DNA from: Bacillota bacterium
GTDB lineage: Bacteria > Bacillota > Clostridia > Lachnospirales > Cellulosilyticaceae
DNA: 64,000 bases
Assembly (NCBI GenBank): GCA_023410675.1
Contig: JAEYPM010000038.1
Span: 1 to 64,000, forward strand
Reading direction: 5' to 3'
Part shown: piece by piece, positions 9,047 through 18,900 of the stretch
Layout: each line of letters opens with the position of its first letter
How positions within the stretch are numbered: the stretch's first letter is position 1
Notes under the pieces: generated by a model
Seen by the model: the letters and a program-made list of their open reading frames with translations, nothing else
What the model was told of the DNA's origin: nothing
Database searches by the model: none
Program-made: the position numbers and the translations under genes

Positions 9047-9508
9047 ATGGATATAAATATTATTAAAGCTGAACCAAGACATGTTCTTGACTGTAAACTT
9101 GCTGTGAAGAAGTCTGAATTAGGAAGAGTATATTTTCCTGGTGATGATAAAGCGATTGAGGCATTAAATGAGGGGATTTCAAAAGGAGAAATTTTTGTTG
9201 CAATAAATGAAAACAATGAATGCATAGGATTTGTATGGATTATTTTAAATGGTGCTTTTCATAGTTTTCCATATATACATGTGATAGCCATTAAAGAGGA
9301 ATTTCGTAATCTTGGGATAGGAAAAATGCTGCTTAAGTTCTGCGAAGAGACATTTGCTAAAGATAATTCAAAGCTATTTCTGGTGGTTGGGGAGTTTAAC
9401 CCAAGAGCCAAACGTTGGTATCAAAACATTGGTTATAAAGAGATTGGCGTAATTCCAAGTTTGTATAAAAAAGGTGTAAACGAGTGGCTGATGATGAAGG
9501 AGCTATAA
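9047..9508 (+). CDS. GNAT family N-acetyltransferase
   Basis: 153 residues. The conserved acetyl-CoA motif is VIAIKEEFRNLGIGKMLLKF (about 84-103), followed by VGEFNPRAKRWYQNIGYKEIG, the usual motif B. The start has GGGGGT (9032-9037) 9 bases upstream. Substrate unknown. It is not closely similar to the two other GNATs nearby, so this is not a tandem duplication. Confidence 0.88.
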   Translation: MDINIIKAEPRHVLDCKLAVKKSELGRVYFPGDDKAIEALNEGISKGEIFVAINENNECIGFVWIILNGAFHSFPYIHVIAIKEEFRNLGIGKMLLKFCEETFAKDNSKLFLVVGEFNPRAKRWYQNIGYKEIGVIPSLYKKGVNEWLMMKEL

Positions 9509-9538
9509 TCATATAGATATATAGAAAGGAAAAACAGC

Positions 9539-10069
9539 ATGAATCATAACACAACTTGGGATTTAGAAATTTCTATGGTAATTCCATATGGTTCACTTGT
9601 GGAATATCCTAATGATTTTGAAGATGTTTATCACGAAAATGTAATATTTAAGAGGATACGTGAAACACTTAAGATTCAAATTGATATTGAAAAATTACAT
9701 GAAGAAATAGAGAATATGGCTAGGAAAGACTCAAGTATATTAGTATATTATTCGAACATGAATTTTGAAAACTTTATTGTATTTGATACGCACATAGGAT
9801 TAACTGATCAATTAGACTTAATAGATATAGGTATTCGTTGTGAGCCTAAATATAGTGGATTAATTCGCAGCTACGCTCATGAATTTTATGTTGCGACCTG
9901 TAAATATAATATACACTACTGTGAAGGGAATAATAATATAAAAAACCGATTTAAAGAAGACTTTTCTAAGTACCATGAGATAATGTCCTCTAATTATATC
10001 CATAGCAATTTAAATAGAAGGCTATGTTTTTATCAAGGTGGAAATAGATTAAATACAATTAATACATAG
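9539..10069 (+). CDS. Hypothetical protein
   Basis: 176 residues, starting after AAAGGA (9526-9531). It is soluble, Asn/Ile/Tyr-rich and has no recognised domain; an alternating strand-helix pattern appears in the first 100 residues. It lies 30 bases after the GNAT gene and is probably cotranscribed. The last 25 residues are low in conserved-looking features and precede a short heptamer repeat, so the 3' end may have been altered. Confidence 0.5.
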   Translation: MNHNTTWDLEISMVIPYGSLVEYPNDFEDVYHENVIFKRIRETLKIQIDIEKLHEEIENMARKDSSILVYYSNMNFENFIVFDTHIGLTDQLDLIDIGIRCEPKYSGLIRSYAHEFYVATCKYNIHYCEGNNNIKNRFKEDFSKYHEIMSSNYIHSNLNRRLCFYQGGNRLNTINT

Positions 10070-10080
10070 AGTGCATGATA

Positions 10081-10108
10081 ATAGCCCATAACCCATAGCC
10101 TATAGCAT
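10081..10108 (+). repeat. Four degenerate 7-base tandem repeats
   Basis: ATAGCCC, ATAACCC, ATAGCCT and ATAGCAT follow each other without a gap directly after the preceding coding region. Likely a slippage product or a rearrangement scar. Confidence 0.5.
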
Positions 10109-10271
10109 ATGAGAGTATGGTTAATGAGGAAGGAACAAAATAAATTTTACTTAAAGCAGTGGATAATGAAGAAAGGGAACGTGGTAGTTATGGCAAATGA
10201 AGAATATGTAAATACTTCTGTAAATATGACTTTTGTAAAAACCAAATCAGGTTGGGAGAAAGAGGATTAAC

Positions 10272-10448
10272 TTATGTATCCTTCTGATATAAACTTGACA
10301 TAAGTTCTTCGTTTGCAATAATGGTATCTAATGTATCGCCAAGTTGACTAAGAATTGCAGCTATAATAGGAAGGTCTTCCTTAGATGAACATTTTGCAAT
10401 TGCACAAGCTACAGCAGTAATATAAGTGACAAGCTCACATGATTGCAT
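10272..10448 (-). CDS. DUF6774-like small protein
   Basis: 58 residues on the minus strand: begins MQSCELVTYITAVACAIAKC and continues through LSQLGDTLDTI. The start at 10448 has an AGGGGGGC ribosome site (10453-10460). The layout fits the small clostridial family I know as DUF6774 (a Cys near the start, hydrophobic helix, conserved QLGDTL). The family's function is unknown. It is the only minus-strand gene in the first 14 kb and is intact amid fragments, suggesting it is under selection. Confidence 0.65.
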   Translation of the reverse strand: MQSCELVTYITAVACAIAKCSSKEDLPIIAAILSQLGDTLDTIIANEELMSSLYQKDT

Positions 10449-10533
10449 ATTTGCCCCCCTTTATAAATCATTCTAATGATTAATTTTATATAAAATATAT
10501 GAAAGAGCTAGCTTATTTATGTTAGTTCAGTAA

Positions 10534-10777
10534 AGACAAAATAAAACATGGTATTTTGATTGCCAGAACTTTGGTGTATATCCATTAAGAAAAGTAAGTT
10601 TAATATTATGCTTAGATGACTATAAGGAGGCGTATAATATTAGTGAGCAACTGAATGATCAAAAGCTAATTGAGCAATGTCACAGAATACGTTTATTTTC
10701 TAACACTAGTTGGACGAGGCGGAGCTGGTCCTGTTTATGGATTGAAAATTTTTACTTGGTGCGAGAACGTAGTATAA
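10534..10777 (+). pseudogene. Frameshifted remnant of a SUKH-type gene
   Basis: One frame without a start codon reads WYFDCQNFGVYPLRKVSLIL and on to about 10700. Another frame then carries VGRGGAGPVYGLKIF (about 10709-10753) before a TAA at 10775-10777. GGAGPVYGL matches the glycine loop typical of SMI1/KNR4 domains (compare GDGGTGP in the intact gene at 5507). I read this as a decayed immunity-type gene with at least one frameshift and no 5' end. Confidence 0.45.
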
Positions 10778-10882
10778 AAAAATTGTTGATAAGATATTTG
10801 GAAAATTTGGCTTCGAGGAACTGAAGACAAGAAAATTGAGTGATAAAATATTTAGAATGATATGAGAGATATTGAAGTGTAC

Positions 10883-10918
10883 ATTGTTGATTTGGAATAT
10901 ATATAATGTTATGATTTT
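10883..10918 (+). pseudogene. Fragment duplicated from the broken gene at 8216
   Basis: It encodes IVDLEYI, then TAA, then CYDF, with 33 of 36 bases identical to 8222-8257. Only this short piece is recognisable. It shows that two copies of the same family once stood in this region. Confidence 0.45.
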
Positions 10919-11051
10919 AGTGTGCATTTAAAGTGCATATTTATTCTAGTAGATAGTTATAGACATAAAAAGATAAGTTCGTTCAGGTGTTTCATCAGTT
11001 ATTTTGAAATCAGAATATGAGTAGCAATGAAAGAGGAGGAAACAAGGTGAA

Positions 11052-11189
11052 AGGATTAAAATAGATGACGTAAAAAAAGTATATGAAAAACAGAATATTA
11101 CTAAAGAACTCGTTGAGCGTATTAATCCTAATAGAGAAGGCTACATGGGTGGTGAAAAAGCCAATTTGATGAGAATAAGCAGTAAGTAA
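11052..11189 (+). pseudogene. Fragment of an unidentified gene
   Basis: A frame of 45 codons without a start (RIKIDDVKKVYEKQNITKEL and on to a terminal NLMRISSK) ends at TAA 11187-11189. A good ribosome site (GAGGAGG, 11034-11040) and a GTG at 11047 lie just upstream but in a different frame, so a one-base shift near 11050 would explain the break. Family not recognised. Confidence 0.4.
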
Positions 11190-11218
11190 TAAAATATATT
11201 TTTGGGGGGCTGATAAGA

Positions 11219-11905
11219 ATGAAGAGGTTGCTATTTTTAATACTATTATTTAGTTTATTTGGAATAACTGGATGTTCAAATAAAAACAATATGCCGAAAA
11301 ATGAAGAGGCTGCTGCCATTTCAACAAAGGTAGAAATAAGCAGTGAGGTAAAAAAATTAATACCTGAAGGGTATCATATATTACAAAAAAGTGATGATGG
11401 ACAAGCTATAGCAGAGGGAAATCTAAATGGGGATAAATTTACTGATGTGGCATTAGTTATTGAAAATGATAAGGATAAAGATGATCGTTCATTGTTAATA
11501 GCTTTTGGGAACCCTGATAAGACATTTTCACTCTCAATTAAAGCAGATCGTGCCATTATGGAAATAGCGGAAGGTGGATCTTTTGGTGATCCCTTCCAAG
11601 GAATAAAAGTGGATAAAGGGTCTCTTTTACTTAAGTTCTTGGGTGGCAGTCAGAGGTGGCATCAATATTATAGATTTAGATATCAAGATGATGACTGGTA
11701 CTTAATTGGGTACACAGAAGGGGCATACGTATCTGTTGGTGATACCATCGAGGTTCTTGAAAAGGATTTTGACCTACTTACAGGAGATTATACAAAGGAC
11801 ATAATTGAAGAGGGCAAAGTCAAAAGGACAGAGGACAATAGAGGTAAAAAGCAGCTTATGAGATTAGAGGATTTTGATGCAGGAATGACTGAAGCAGCTT
11901 TTTAA
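11219..11905 (+). CDS. Lipoprotein of unknown function
   Basis: 228 residues with a lipoprotein signal: MKRLLFLILLFSLF hydrophobic core and lipobox ITGC, Cys19. After an Asn/Lys-rich linker comes EGNLNGDKFTDVALVIEND, an FG-GAP-like acidic calcium-type loop, then a beta-rich body to the end. It would be tethered to the outer face of the membrane. The start has GGGGGG (11204-11209) upstream. No operon partner is apparent; cobQ begins 86 bases later but is functionally unrelated. Confidence 0.7.
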   Translation: MKRLLFLILLFSLFGITGCSNKNNMPKNEEAAAISTKVEISSEVKKLIPEGYHILQKSDDGQAIAEGNLNGDKFTDVALVIENDKDKDDRSLLIAFGNPDKTFSLSIKADRAIMEIAEGGSFGDPFQGIKVDKGSLLLKFLGGSQRWHQYYRFRYQDDDWYLIGYTEGAYVSVGDTIEVLEKDFDLLTGDYTKDIIEEGKVKRTEDNRGKKQLMRLEDFDAGMTEAAF

Positions 11906-11991
11906 TAATTTTTGTGAGAGTATTGAGGCATGGATAAAGAATGTTTAAGACTTGTGACACTAGAATTAATGGGAAAATAAGGAGAAGTAAT

Positions 11992-13509
11992 GTGGGAAAG
12001 CCAATTATGTTTCAAGGCACAGCATCAAATGTTGGCAAAAGTTTTATAGCAGCAGCCTTTTGTAGGATTTTTCACCAAGATGGGCTAAGGGTGATACCCT
12101 TTAAGTCACAGAATATGGCACTTAATTCTTATGTTACAAAGGAAGGACTAGAAATGGGCAGAGCACAAGTCTTTCAAGCAGAGGCGGCAGGGATTTTGCC
12201 AAGCGTTCAGATGAACCCCATACTTTTAAAACCCCATACCAACCAAAAAAGCCAAGTCATAATAAATGGCAAGGTTTATGGCAACATGGATGCCAAAGAG
12301 TATCAAGAATTTACTCCGCAGCTTTTAGAGACCATCCAAAAAATCTATAAAGAAATAAGTAGTCAATATGATATTGTAGTTATTGAAGGAGCAGGAAGCC
12401 CAGCCGAGATTAACCTTAAGGATAATGATATCGTCAATATGGGAATGGCTAAGGTGGCAGATGCTCCTGTTATTTTGATAGGCGATATTGATAGGGGTGG
12501 AGTTTTTGCCTCTCTTGTTGGAACGATTATGCTCCTTTCAGAAGAAGAAAGAGAAAGAATCAAAGGTGTTATTATCAATAAATTTAGAGGAGACATTAAG
12601 CTTTTAGAACCAGGAATTAAGATGCTAGAAGATATGATTCATATTCCTGTTTTGGGTGTTCTTCCTTATATGAATGTTTTTATGGAAGATGAGGATAGTC
12701 TAACAGCACGTTTTAATAAAACCCATGCAGTAACTACAGTATCCATAGAGGTAGTCTGTTTGCCTTATATTTCAAATTTTACGGATTTTAGTATATTTGA
12801 GACCCAAGAAGATGTAAGCATACGCTATATTACACGAGGAAAGTGTATAGGGGACCCTGATATGCTGATTATTCCGGGTAGTAAAAATACAATGGAGGAT
12901 ATTCTATACCTAAGAGAAAGTGGACTAATGGAGCAGATCAAAAGATTTGCGAAGAAGGGAAAGTTAGTCGTAGGCCTATGTGGTGGCTATCAAATGCTTG
13001 GTAAAAAGCTATGGGATCCGAAGGGTATAGAGACTGGCATTCATGAACTCGAAGGACTTGGGCTTTTAGATATTGAAACGAGCTTTGACACAGAAAAGGT
13101 GACAACTCAAGTAAGCGGAAGAATTCAGAACAATTTGCCTGGCTATTTAAAGGATCTAGGAGGCAAAAAGATTACAGGCTATGAGATTCACATGGGGACC
13201 ACCACCTTTGGAAAGGACATCATTCCTCTTTTGGCCATAGAAGAAAAGTTAGGTAAGAAGGTATCTTTTATAGAAGGATGCACAAACAAAGAAGGCAATA
13301 TAATAGGGACTTATCTTCATGGTTTTTTTGACGAGGTAGATTTTATGAGAAGTCTACTCAATACCTTAAGAGAGAAGAAAGGTTTAGACAAAAAACACAC
13401 AACAGTTACAAGCCTTGATGAATTTAAAAATAGAGAGTATGATAAATTGGCTAAGATAGTAAGACAAAATGTAGATCTTGAAACTATTTATAAATGGATA
13501 AGAACATGA
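11992..13509 (+). CDS. cobQ: Cobyric acid synthase CobQ
   Basis: About 505 residues, usual for the family. CobQ amidates the b, d, e and g side chains of adenosylcobyrinic a,c-diamide using glutamine and ATP. Visible are the N-terminal ATP-binding GTASNVGKS loop, the VVIEGAGSPAEINL segment, and the class I glutaminase: nucleophile Cys330 in GLCGGYQ, and YEIHMGTT and GTYLHGFFD carrying the His. I chose the GTG at 11992 because AAGGAG (11979-11984) is 7 bases upstream; an in-frame ATG at 11941 lacks a ribosome site. It is followed by cobU. No cobalamin riboswitch is visible upstream. Confidence 0.95.
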   Translation: MGKPIMFQGTASNVGKSFIAAAFCRIFHQDGLRVIPFKSQNMALNSYVTKEGLEMGRAQVFQAEAAGILPSVQMNPILLKPHTNQKSQVIINGKVYGNMDAKEYQEFTPQLLETIQKIYKEISSQYDIVVIEGAGSPAEINLKDNDIVNMGMAKVADAPVILIGDIDRGGVFASLVGTIMLLSEEERERIKGVIINKFRGDIKLLEPGIKMLEDMIHIPVLGVLPYMNVFMEDEDSLTARFNKTHAVTTVSIEVVCLPYISNFTDFSIFETQEDVSIRYITRGKCIGDPDMLIIPGSKNTMEDILYLRESGLMEQIKRFAKKGKLVVGLCGGYQMLGKKLWDPKGIETGIHELEGLGLLDIETSFDTEKVTTQVSGRIQNNLPGYLKDLGGKKITGYEIHMGTTTFGKDIIPLLAIEEKLGKKVSFIEGCTNKEGNIIGTYLHGFFDEVDFMRSLLNTLREKKGLDKKHTTVTSLDEFKNREYDKLAKIVRQNVDLETIYKWIRT

Positions 13510-13550
13510 TGCATAGAAACTAAATAATTTGCTCTTAAGAAGGTGAATAG

Positions 13551-14111
13551 ATGGCTAAGATAATACTCGTAACAGGAGGGGCTAGATCAGGCAAAAGCAC
13601 CCATGCGGAAAACTTATGCAAACTACAAGAAAATAATACTGCCTATATTGCAACAAGTATTCCCTTTGATGATGATATGAAAGATCGTGTAAAAAAGCAT
13701 AGGGAAAGTAGACCGAAGAGCTGGGTAACATATGAGCTATATAAAGATATTTACAAAGAAATTCCTATCCTAGCTAAAAAGCATCAGACAGTGCTTTTAG
13801 ATTGTGTGACGCTTATGGTCAATAATCTTATGTTCATGACAGACATAGATTTTGAAACTTGTGACTATACGGCTATTGATGAGGTAGAAGCATCAATTAA
13901 AAATCAAGTTAACTTTCTGATAGACGCTATCCGAAAAACAGATTTATATTTTGTAATGGTGACCAACGAAATTGGGATGAGTCCTATAGCAGCTAATCGA
14001 CTGACAAGGGTTTATACAGATATTATTGGCAGGATCAATCAACAGTTAGCGAAGGCAAGTGATGAAGTATATTTAGTGGTAAGCGGCATCCCTGTGAAGG
14101 TAAAAGGGTAG
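13551..14111 (+). CDS. cobU: Adenosylcobinamide kinase/guanylyltransferase CobU
   Basis: 186 residues, standard length. CobU phosphorylates adenosylcobinamide and transfers GMP to it in nucleotide-loop assembly of cobalamin. The P-loop GGARSGKST is at about 9-17, and the MVTNEIGMSPIAANRLTRVYTDIIGRINQ segment near 144-172 is characteristic. The ribosome site is AAGGTG. It lies 42 bases after cobQ, so the pair form an operon; the remaining cobalamin genes are not in this window. Confidence 0.95.
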   Translation: MAKIILVTGGARSGKSTHAENLCKLQENNTAYIATSIPFDDDMKDRVKKHRESRPKSWVTYELYKDIYKEIPILAKKHQTVLLDCVTLMVNNLMFMTDIDFETCDYTAIDEVEASIKNQVNFLIDAIRKTDLYFVMVTNEIGMSPIAANRLTRVYTDIIGRINQQLAKASDEVYLVVSGIPVKVKG

Positions 14112-14168
14112 ATGAAAAGCAACACGTAAAAAAGTGAGGAAAAAGATAAGGGAAAAAGTAAGAAAAAG

Positions 14169-14213
14169 ATAGATAAAAGCACATTAATGTGCTCTTATCT
14201 ATCTTTTTTTCTT
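14169..14213. terminator. Bidirectional terminator between cobU and the DUF3592-like gene
   Basis: A long imperfect stem, AGATAGATAAAAGCACAT with ATGTGCTCTTATCTATCT, has a 2-base TA loop and T-runs on both strands. It serves cobU on plus and the converging minus-strand gene, whose stop lies inside it. Confidence 0.8.
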
Positions 14214-14924
14214 CATCGTAATAGCAGAAATGATAAAGAGTATTCCTAGGCAAGCAAATAGCACAGTGACGCCCACCTTACCAAATAAACTATAAGGTAG
14301 AACTTCTATCCAATAAAGCTCGATAATTCCATTTGTTGCTTGTTGCTCAAGTGAAGAAATATGAGCGTATTCAAAGATAGATAAGCCTATAAACACTAGA
14401 CCAAGGATAACTGCACCTAAGCGTTTAGTTTTATCACCAGGCATTTGTTCATATTCATCAGGGAAAATAAAGCGTGCCACACATGAAGTGTTTGGGTTAT
14501 TTTCATCATATAAAATATCTAAAGAATCTCCTACTTTAAATAACTCACGTTCATGTATTTCAAAGTCAAAAGTATGGTTATAGGTTTCTTGGTTTATTTG
14601 ATATGAATATGTAAGCTTATCAAAGGATAAATTCAGAGGTTCAATATGTGCTATTTGTGCTTGTATTAATTTGCCATTTTGAGCAAGACGAATATGCTTC
14701 ACATAATTACGAATACAATTTACAGTAAAAGCTAGACAAAGGATACCAACTACAGTAAGGGTCGTGAGTTTGGTTGTAAAGCCATCTCTTCGCCCAAAGA
14801 AAATAAAGCAAGGTAAGATAATTGAATAAGCTGCAAAGAGAATCAAAGCTGGACCAGCAGTCTCGTTAAAAATGTTACGTTTTAGATCAGAGGATAATGA
14901 TCTAGGAAGGTTATTTGATATCAT
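14199..14924 (-). CDS. DUF3592-like membrane protein
   Basis: 241 residues with about four membrane helices (about 20-38, 50-70, 166-185, 214-235). Between helices two and three lies the DUF3592-type extracellular or cytosolic beta segment (GKLIQAQIAHIE, LTYSYQIN, FKVGDSLDILYDENNP, then SCVARFIFPDEY). Function unknown. AAAGGAGC precedes the start. It is the downstream member of a tandem duplicate pair with the gene at 14966-15703. Confidence 0.7.
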   Translation of the reverse strand: MISNNLPRSLSSDLKRNIFNETAGPALILFAAYSIILPCFIFFGRRDGFTTKLTTLTVVGILCLAFTVNCIRNYVKHIRLAQNGKLIQAQIAHIEPLNLSFDKLTYSYQINQETYNHTFDFEIHERELFKVGDSLDILYDENNPNTSCVARFIFPDEYEQMPGDKTKRLGAVILGLVFIGLSIFEYAHISSLEQQATNGIIELYWIEVLPYSLFGKVGVTVLFACLGILFIISAITMKKKR

Positions 14925-14965
14925 AAGGTGTGCTCCTTTACTTTTATTAATTATATTATTATTGT

Positions 14966-15703
14966 TTAATCTCTTTTTTTATTATATTTTTTGTCATAAA
15001 GTGAAAAGACAATTAACAGTAATCCTATACTAGCAAATAATACAGTCACGCCGACTTTACCAAATAAGCTATAAGGCAGACCTTCTATGTCACTAAGGAG
15101 CGTGAGCCCACCTGGTGATTTTTGCTCAAGATGAGAAAGACGAAAATATTCAAAGATGGATAAACCAATGCATAAAAGTCCAATTAATAAGCTAATCCAC
15201 CACTTACTTTTATCAGGAGCTATCTGCTTATACTCATTGATAAAGATATGACGTGCAACACAGGACTGCTTAGGCTTATTTTGGTTATATAAAATATCTA
15301 AAGAACTTCCAACTTTAAACAAAGCACTTTCGTCTACCTTAAATAAATATGTACCTTTAAATATTTCTTGCCCAATTTGATAGGTATATGTAAGTTCATG
15401 TATTATCGAGTTCATAGATTTTATATGGACTATTTGGGCTTGTATCAATAGGCCTTCTTCTGCAAGATAAATATTTTTTCTATAATCAAGATAATTATAT
15501 ACAGTATAAGCTATTAACAAAATACCGATAAATAAAAGAAAAATAATATTTGAGATAAATCGATCATGTCTGCCAAAGAAAATAAAGCAAAGTAAGATAA
15601 TAAAATAGATCCCCAAAAGAATAAAAATTTGACCAGCAGTTCTTAAGAAAAAGTTTCGCTTTTGATCAGAAGATAATACCCGATTACGAGTACTTGAAAT
15701 CAT
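14966..15703 (-). CDS. DUF3592-like membrane protein, paralog
   Basis: 245 residues, with the same architecture as its neighbour: four membrane helices and a central segment with GLLIQAQIVHIK, LTYTYQIGQE, FKVGSSLDILYNQNKP, SCVARHIF. The two proteins agree throughout, so they arose by tandem duplication. I chose the ATG at 15703 because AGGAGG lies 10 bases upstream on the minus strand; the GTG at 15712 is too near. Cotranscription with 14199-14924 is likely (41-base gap). Confidence 0.7.
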   Translation of the reverse strand: MISSTRNRVLSSDQKRNFFLRTAGQIFILLGIYFIILLCFIFFGRHDRFISNIIFLLFIGILLIAYTVYNYLDYRKNIYLAEEGLLIQAQIVHIKSMNSIIHELTYTYQIGQEIFKGTYLFKVDESALFKVGSSLDILYNQNKPKQSCVARHIFINEYKQIAPDKSKWWISLLIGLLCIGLSIFEYFRLSHLEQKSPGGLTLLSDIEGLPYSLFGKVGVTVLFASIGLLLIVFSLYDKKYNKKRD

Positions 15704-15925
15704 TATAGACACCTCCTATATTTTGAAAATATTATATCATAGAACAAGCAGAATTTATCTGAAATTTATTAAATTTTATTCTTTTACTTGAAGAAAACAT
15801 AGCGTATAATTATTGTAGTTATGATAATTAAGGGTTTCATCGGCTAATTTTTATACAAAAGTACTTTGGATAAAGGATTATAGAAAATAAAGCTTCAATA
15901 TAAATAATATTATGGTGGTGAAAGA

Positions 15926-18900
15926 ATGATTAAAAAAATGATATGTAGGGCCTTTTTAACATTGATTGCTTTACTTTGTCTATGTTTTCCCATATGGGCA
16001 CAGAACTTAAATGTAGTAGATGGGGGTGGTGCTTGGCCACAGGATGTTTTGGGTACATATGTTGAGGATGGTACTAATAATGGAAGACCTTCTTATAGTG
16101 GACCAAATGGGTATTGGCTTTATAGTGCCAAATGGGAAGAAATTGATTGTTGGATGATTGGTAGTAATAAAGGGGAGGGGGAAGTAAATAGCTCAGGTGT
16201 ACGCTTCTTTATCGTAAATTCTAGTGGTACGCCTCCACTAAACACAAACATTGATCATACAAATTCCGGCTTGGGGGCAGTCAAGGTAACTACCGCTACT
16301 GGTTCGCCGCCACCAGCCCCAGGAGGGGTTTCAATCCATTCTACAACAGCTTCTTCTTTTGGCGTTAATTGGAGTGATGTGAGCAGTGCCACAGGCTACA
16401 AGCTAGAGGTATCAACAGACAGTGGCTTTACAAGCCTTATAAGTGGGTATACGCCATATATAATTTCTATTCCTGCAGACACACCTATTGGAAGTCGACC
16501 GATTAACCATGTGGTTAGTGGACTTGCTCCAGGAAATAGTTATTATTTTAGGATGCGAGCTTATAATGGATTTGGAGACAGCGTTAACTCATCTGTGGTA
16601 TCCACTGTATCAATACCTGCACCGCCAAGTGTTCAGGATGCCACAAATGTAAGTGATTCAGGGTTTAGAGCGAATTGGTCAACGCAAACAGGGGCCACGA
16701 GCTATTTGCTCTATGTATCGGATACCAATAGTTTTTCGTCACATATACTGAATGGTCAATACACTTCAGAGAGTTCCTATGCAGTCACAGGGCTTTTGCC
16801 AAATACTACATACTATTATAGGGTTAAGGCTGCGAACTCATCAGGACAAAGTGGAATGTCTGGTATTATGCAGGTAACCACTGCCCCTGTAATACCTACA
16901 GCTAAGGCTGCCTCTGATATTCAATCTGATGCATTTATTGCCAACTGGCAAGCATCAGAAGGGGCAACAGGATATTATATTGATGTGGCAACAGATGAAT
17001 CATTTAGCAATATGGTGACAGGATATTCAAGCAAGAATATAGGAATTTTAACATCTTTCCCTATAGATAATGGATTAAGCCCTTATACAACATACTATTA
17101 CCGCGTAAGAGCTTATAATGCTTCTGGGGTTAGTTCAAATTCCCAAACAATAAGTGTTACGACATTACCTGTTTTACCAAGTGTGACTACAGAATCAGTT
17201 AGCTTGAATGGAGACGGAAGTATACAGATGGAAGGAAACATTACATCATTAGGGGTTCCTACTCCTACACAGCACGGCTTTGTATGGAATACTACAGGCA
17301 GTCCAACCACCGATGATGATAAGATAGAAAAGGGAGCAACTACAGCAACTGGAATATTTACTTTTGAAGCATCTGAACTAGCTCCAAATACAACATACTA
17401 TATACGTGCCTATGCTAAAAATAGTGCAGGAACGACTTATGGTGATGAACTTATAATAACGACACCAAAAAAATCTCTTACTATTACAGTAGATAATAAG
17501 AATAAGGTTTTTGGAGAAGATGATCCTGAGTTTACAGTAACATATGATGGTTTTATAGATGAGGATACTTCATCAGGATTAGATGGAACACTAGGGCTTG
17601 ACCGCGACCTAGGAGAGGATGTTGGAGTGTATGCGATTAATGCGACAGGCTTAACTTCCGAAAAATACGAAATTACTTTTGTACCTGGAACGTTAACAAT
17701 AGAACGAAGACTCTTGATCATTGAAACTGAGAATAAGAGTAAGACATATGGGGAAGAAGATCCTGCGTTTACCTATTTGCTCACATCAGGAGAATTAATA
17801 GATAGTGATGAGATTACAGGAGAACTAACTAGAGAATTAGGTGAGAATGCAGGCAGTTATGCTATCAAGCAAGGCACATTAACAGCTGGAAGTAATTATG
17901 ATATCTCTTGTGTAGAAGGAAGCCTAAGTATTGAGAAGAAAGCACTGACCATCACAGCTGAGGATAAGAGTAAGTCATATGGCGAAGACGATCCTGAATT
18001 TACAGTGAGTTATAATGGGTTTGTTACGGGAGAGGATGAAAGTAATCTTAGCGGAACGCTTTCTATTACCCGTGAGCCAGGTGAGGATGTAGGGACTTAT
18101 GAGATTATTCCATCTGGTTTAACATCAACAAACTATGAAATCATTTTTGAAAATGGTGTATTATCAATCATCAGTAATGATGCAAATTTGAGCAATCTAT
18201 CAGTGAGTAATGGCACAATACAACCCGCTTTTGACCCAAATGAAACAAGTTATACGGTTGATGTAGGCAGTGAAGTGATAAAGATTACCGTTACCCCTAC
18301 AGCAAGTGACACTAAAGCCAACATCAAAGTAAATGGAAGTGATGTAAATAGTGGAGAGGCAAGTCAAAACATACCATTAGTTGTAGGCAATAATACTGTT
18401 AATATAGAAGTAACAGCAGAAAATGGAGATACTAAGACTTATGAAATCTTGGTAACAAGAGAAGCAAGTAATGATAATAGCCTAAGTCATCTATTAATAA
18501 GCAATGGTTTATTGCAGCCAGCTTTTGATCCAACTATAGAAAATTATACGGTTAATGTAGCCAATGAAGTGACAGCGATTACAATTACTCCGATAGTGAA
18601 TTACATTGAAGCCAGTGTTACAGTAAATGGTAGCAAGGTAAATAGTGGAGAAGCAAGTCAAAACATACCATTAATCCTAGGAAATAATGTTGTTTGTGTA
18701 GTCGTCACAGCAGAGTCAGGGGTCACCAAAACCTACACCATCACTATAACAAGGTCAGCACCTATAGATTCTTCTGTTCCTTATATTGTAGCAACTGATC
18801 CAGTCAACTATGCTGAAAATGTTTCAGTATCCAAACCAATAACAATTACCTTCAGTGAAGACATATTTGCTGAACCAAGCATAGATTCAATAAGCCTTAA

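Larger units (their letters stand above)
10070..11218 (+). other. Degenerate intergenic stretch
   Basis: These 1.15 kb contain one small intact gene on the minus strand (10272-10448), a heptamer repeat and at least three gene fragments listed separately. A 26-codon frame at 10190-10270 (starts MANEEYVNTSVNM) has a weak GGGAA ribosome site and may be a fragment or nothing. A protein-like frame without a start, KIFGKFGFEELKTRKLSDKI, lies at about 10790-10860. The stretch looks like accumulated debris of small immunity-type genes. Confidence 0.45.

Noticed and set aside
11906..11991. Cobalamin riboswitch before cobQ
   Set aside because: Only 86 bases are available and no B12-box-like sequence is seen.
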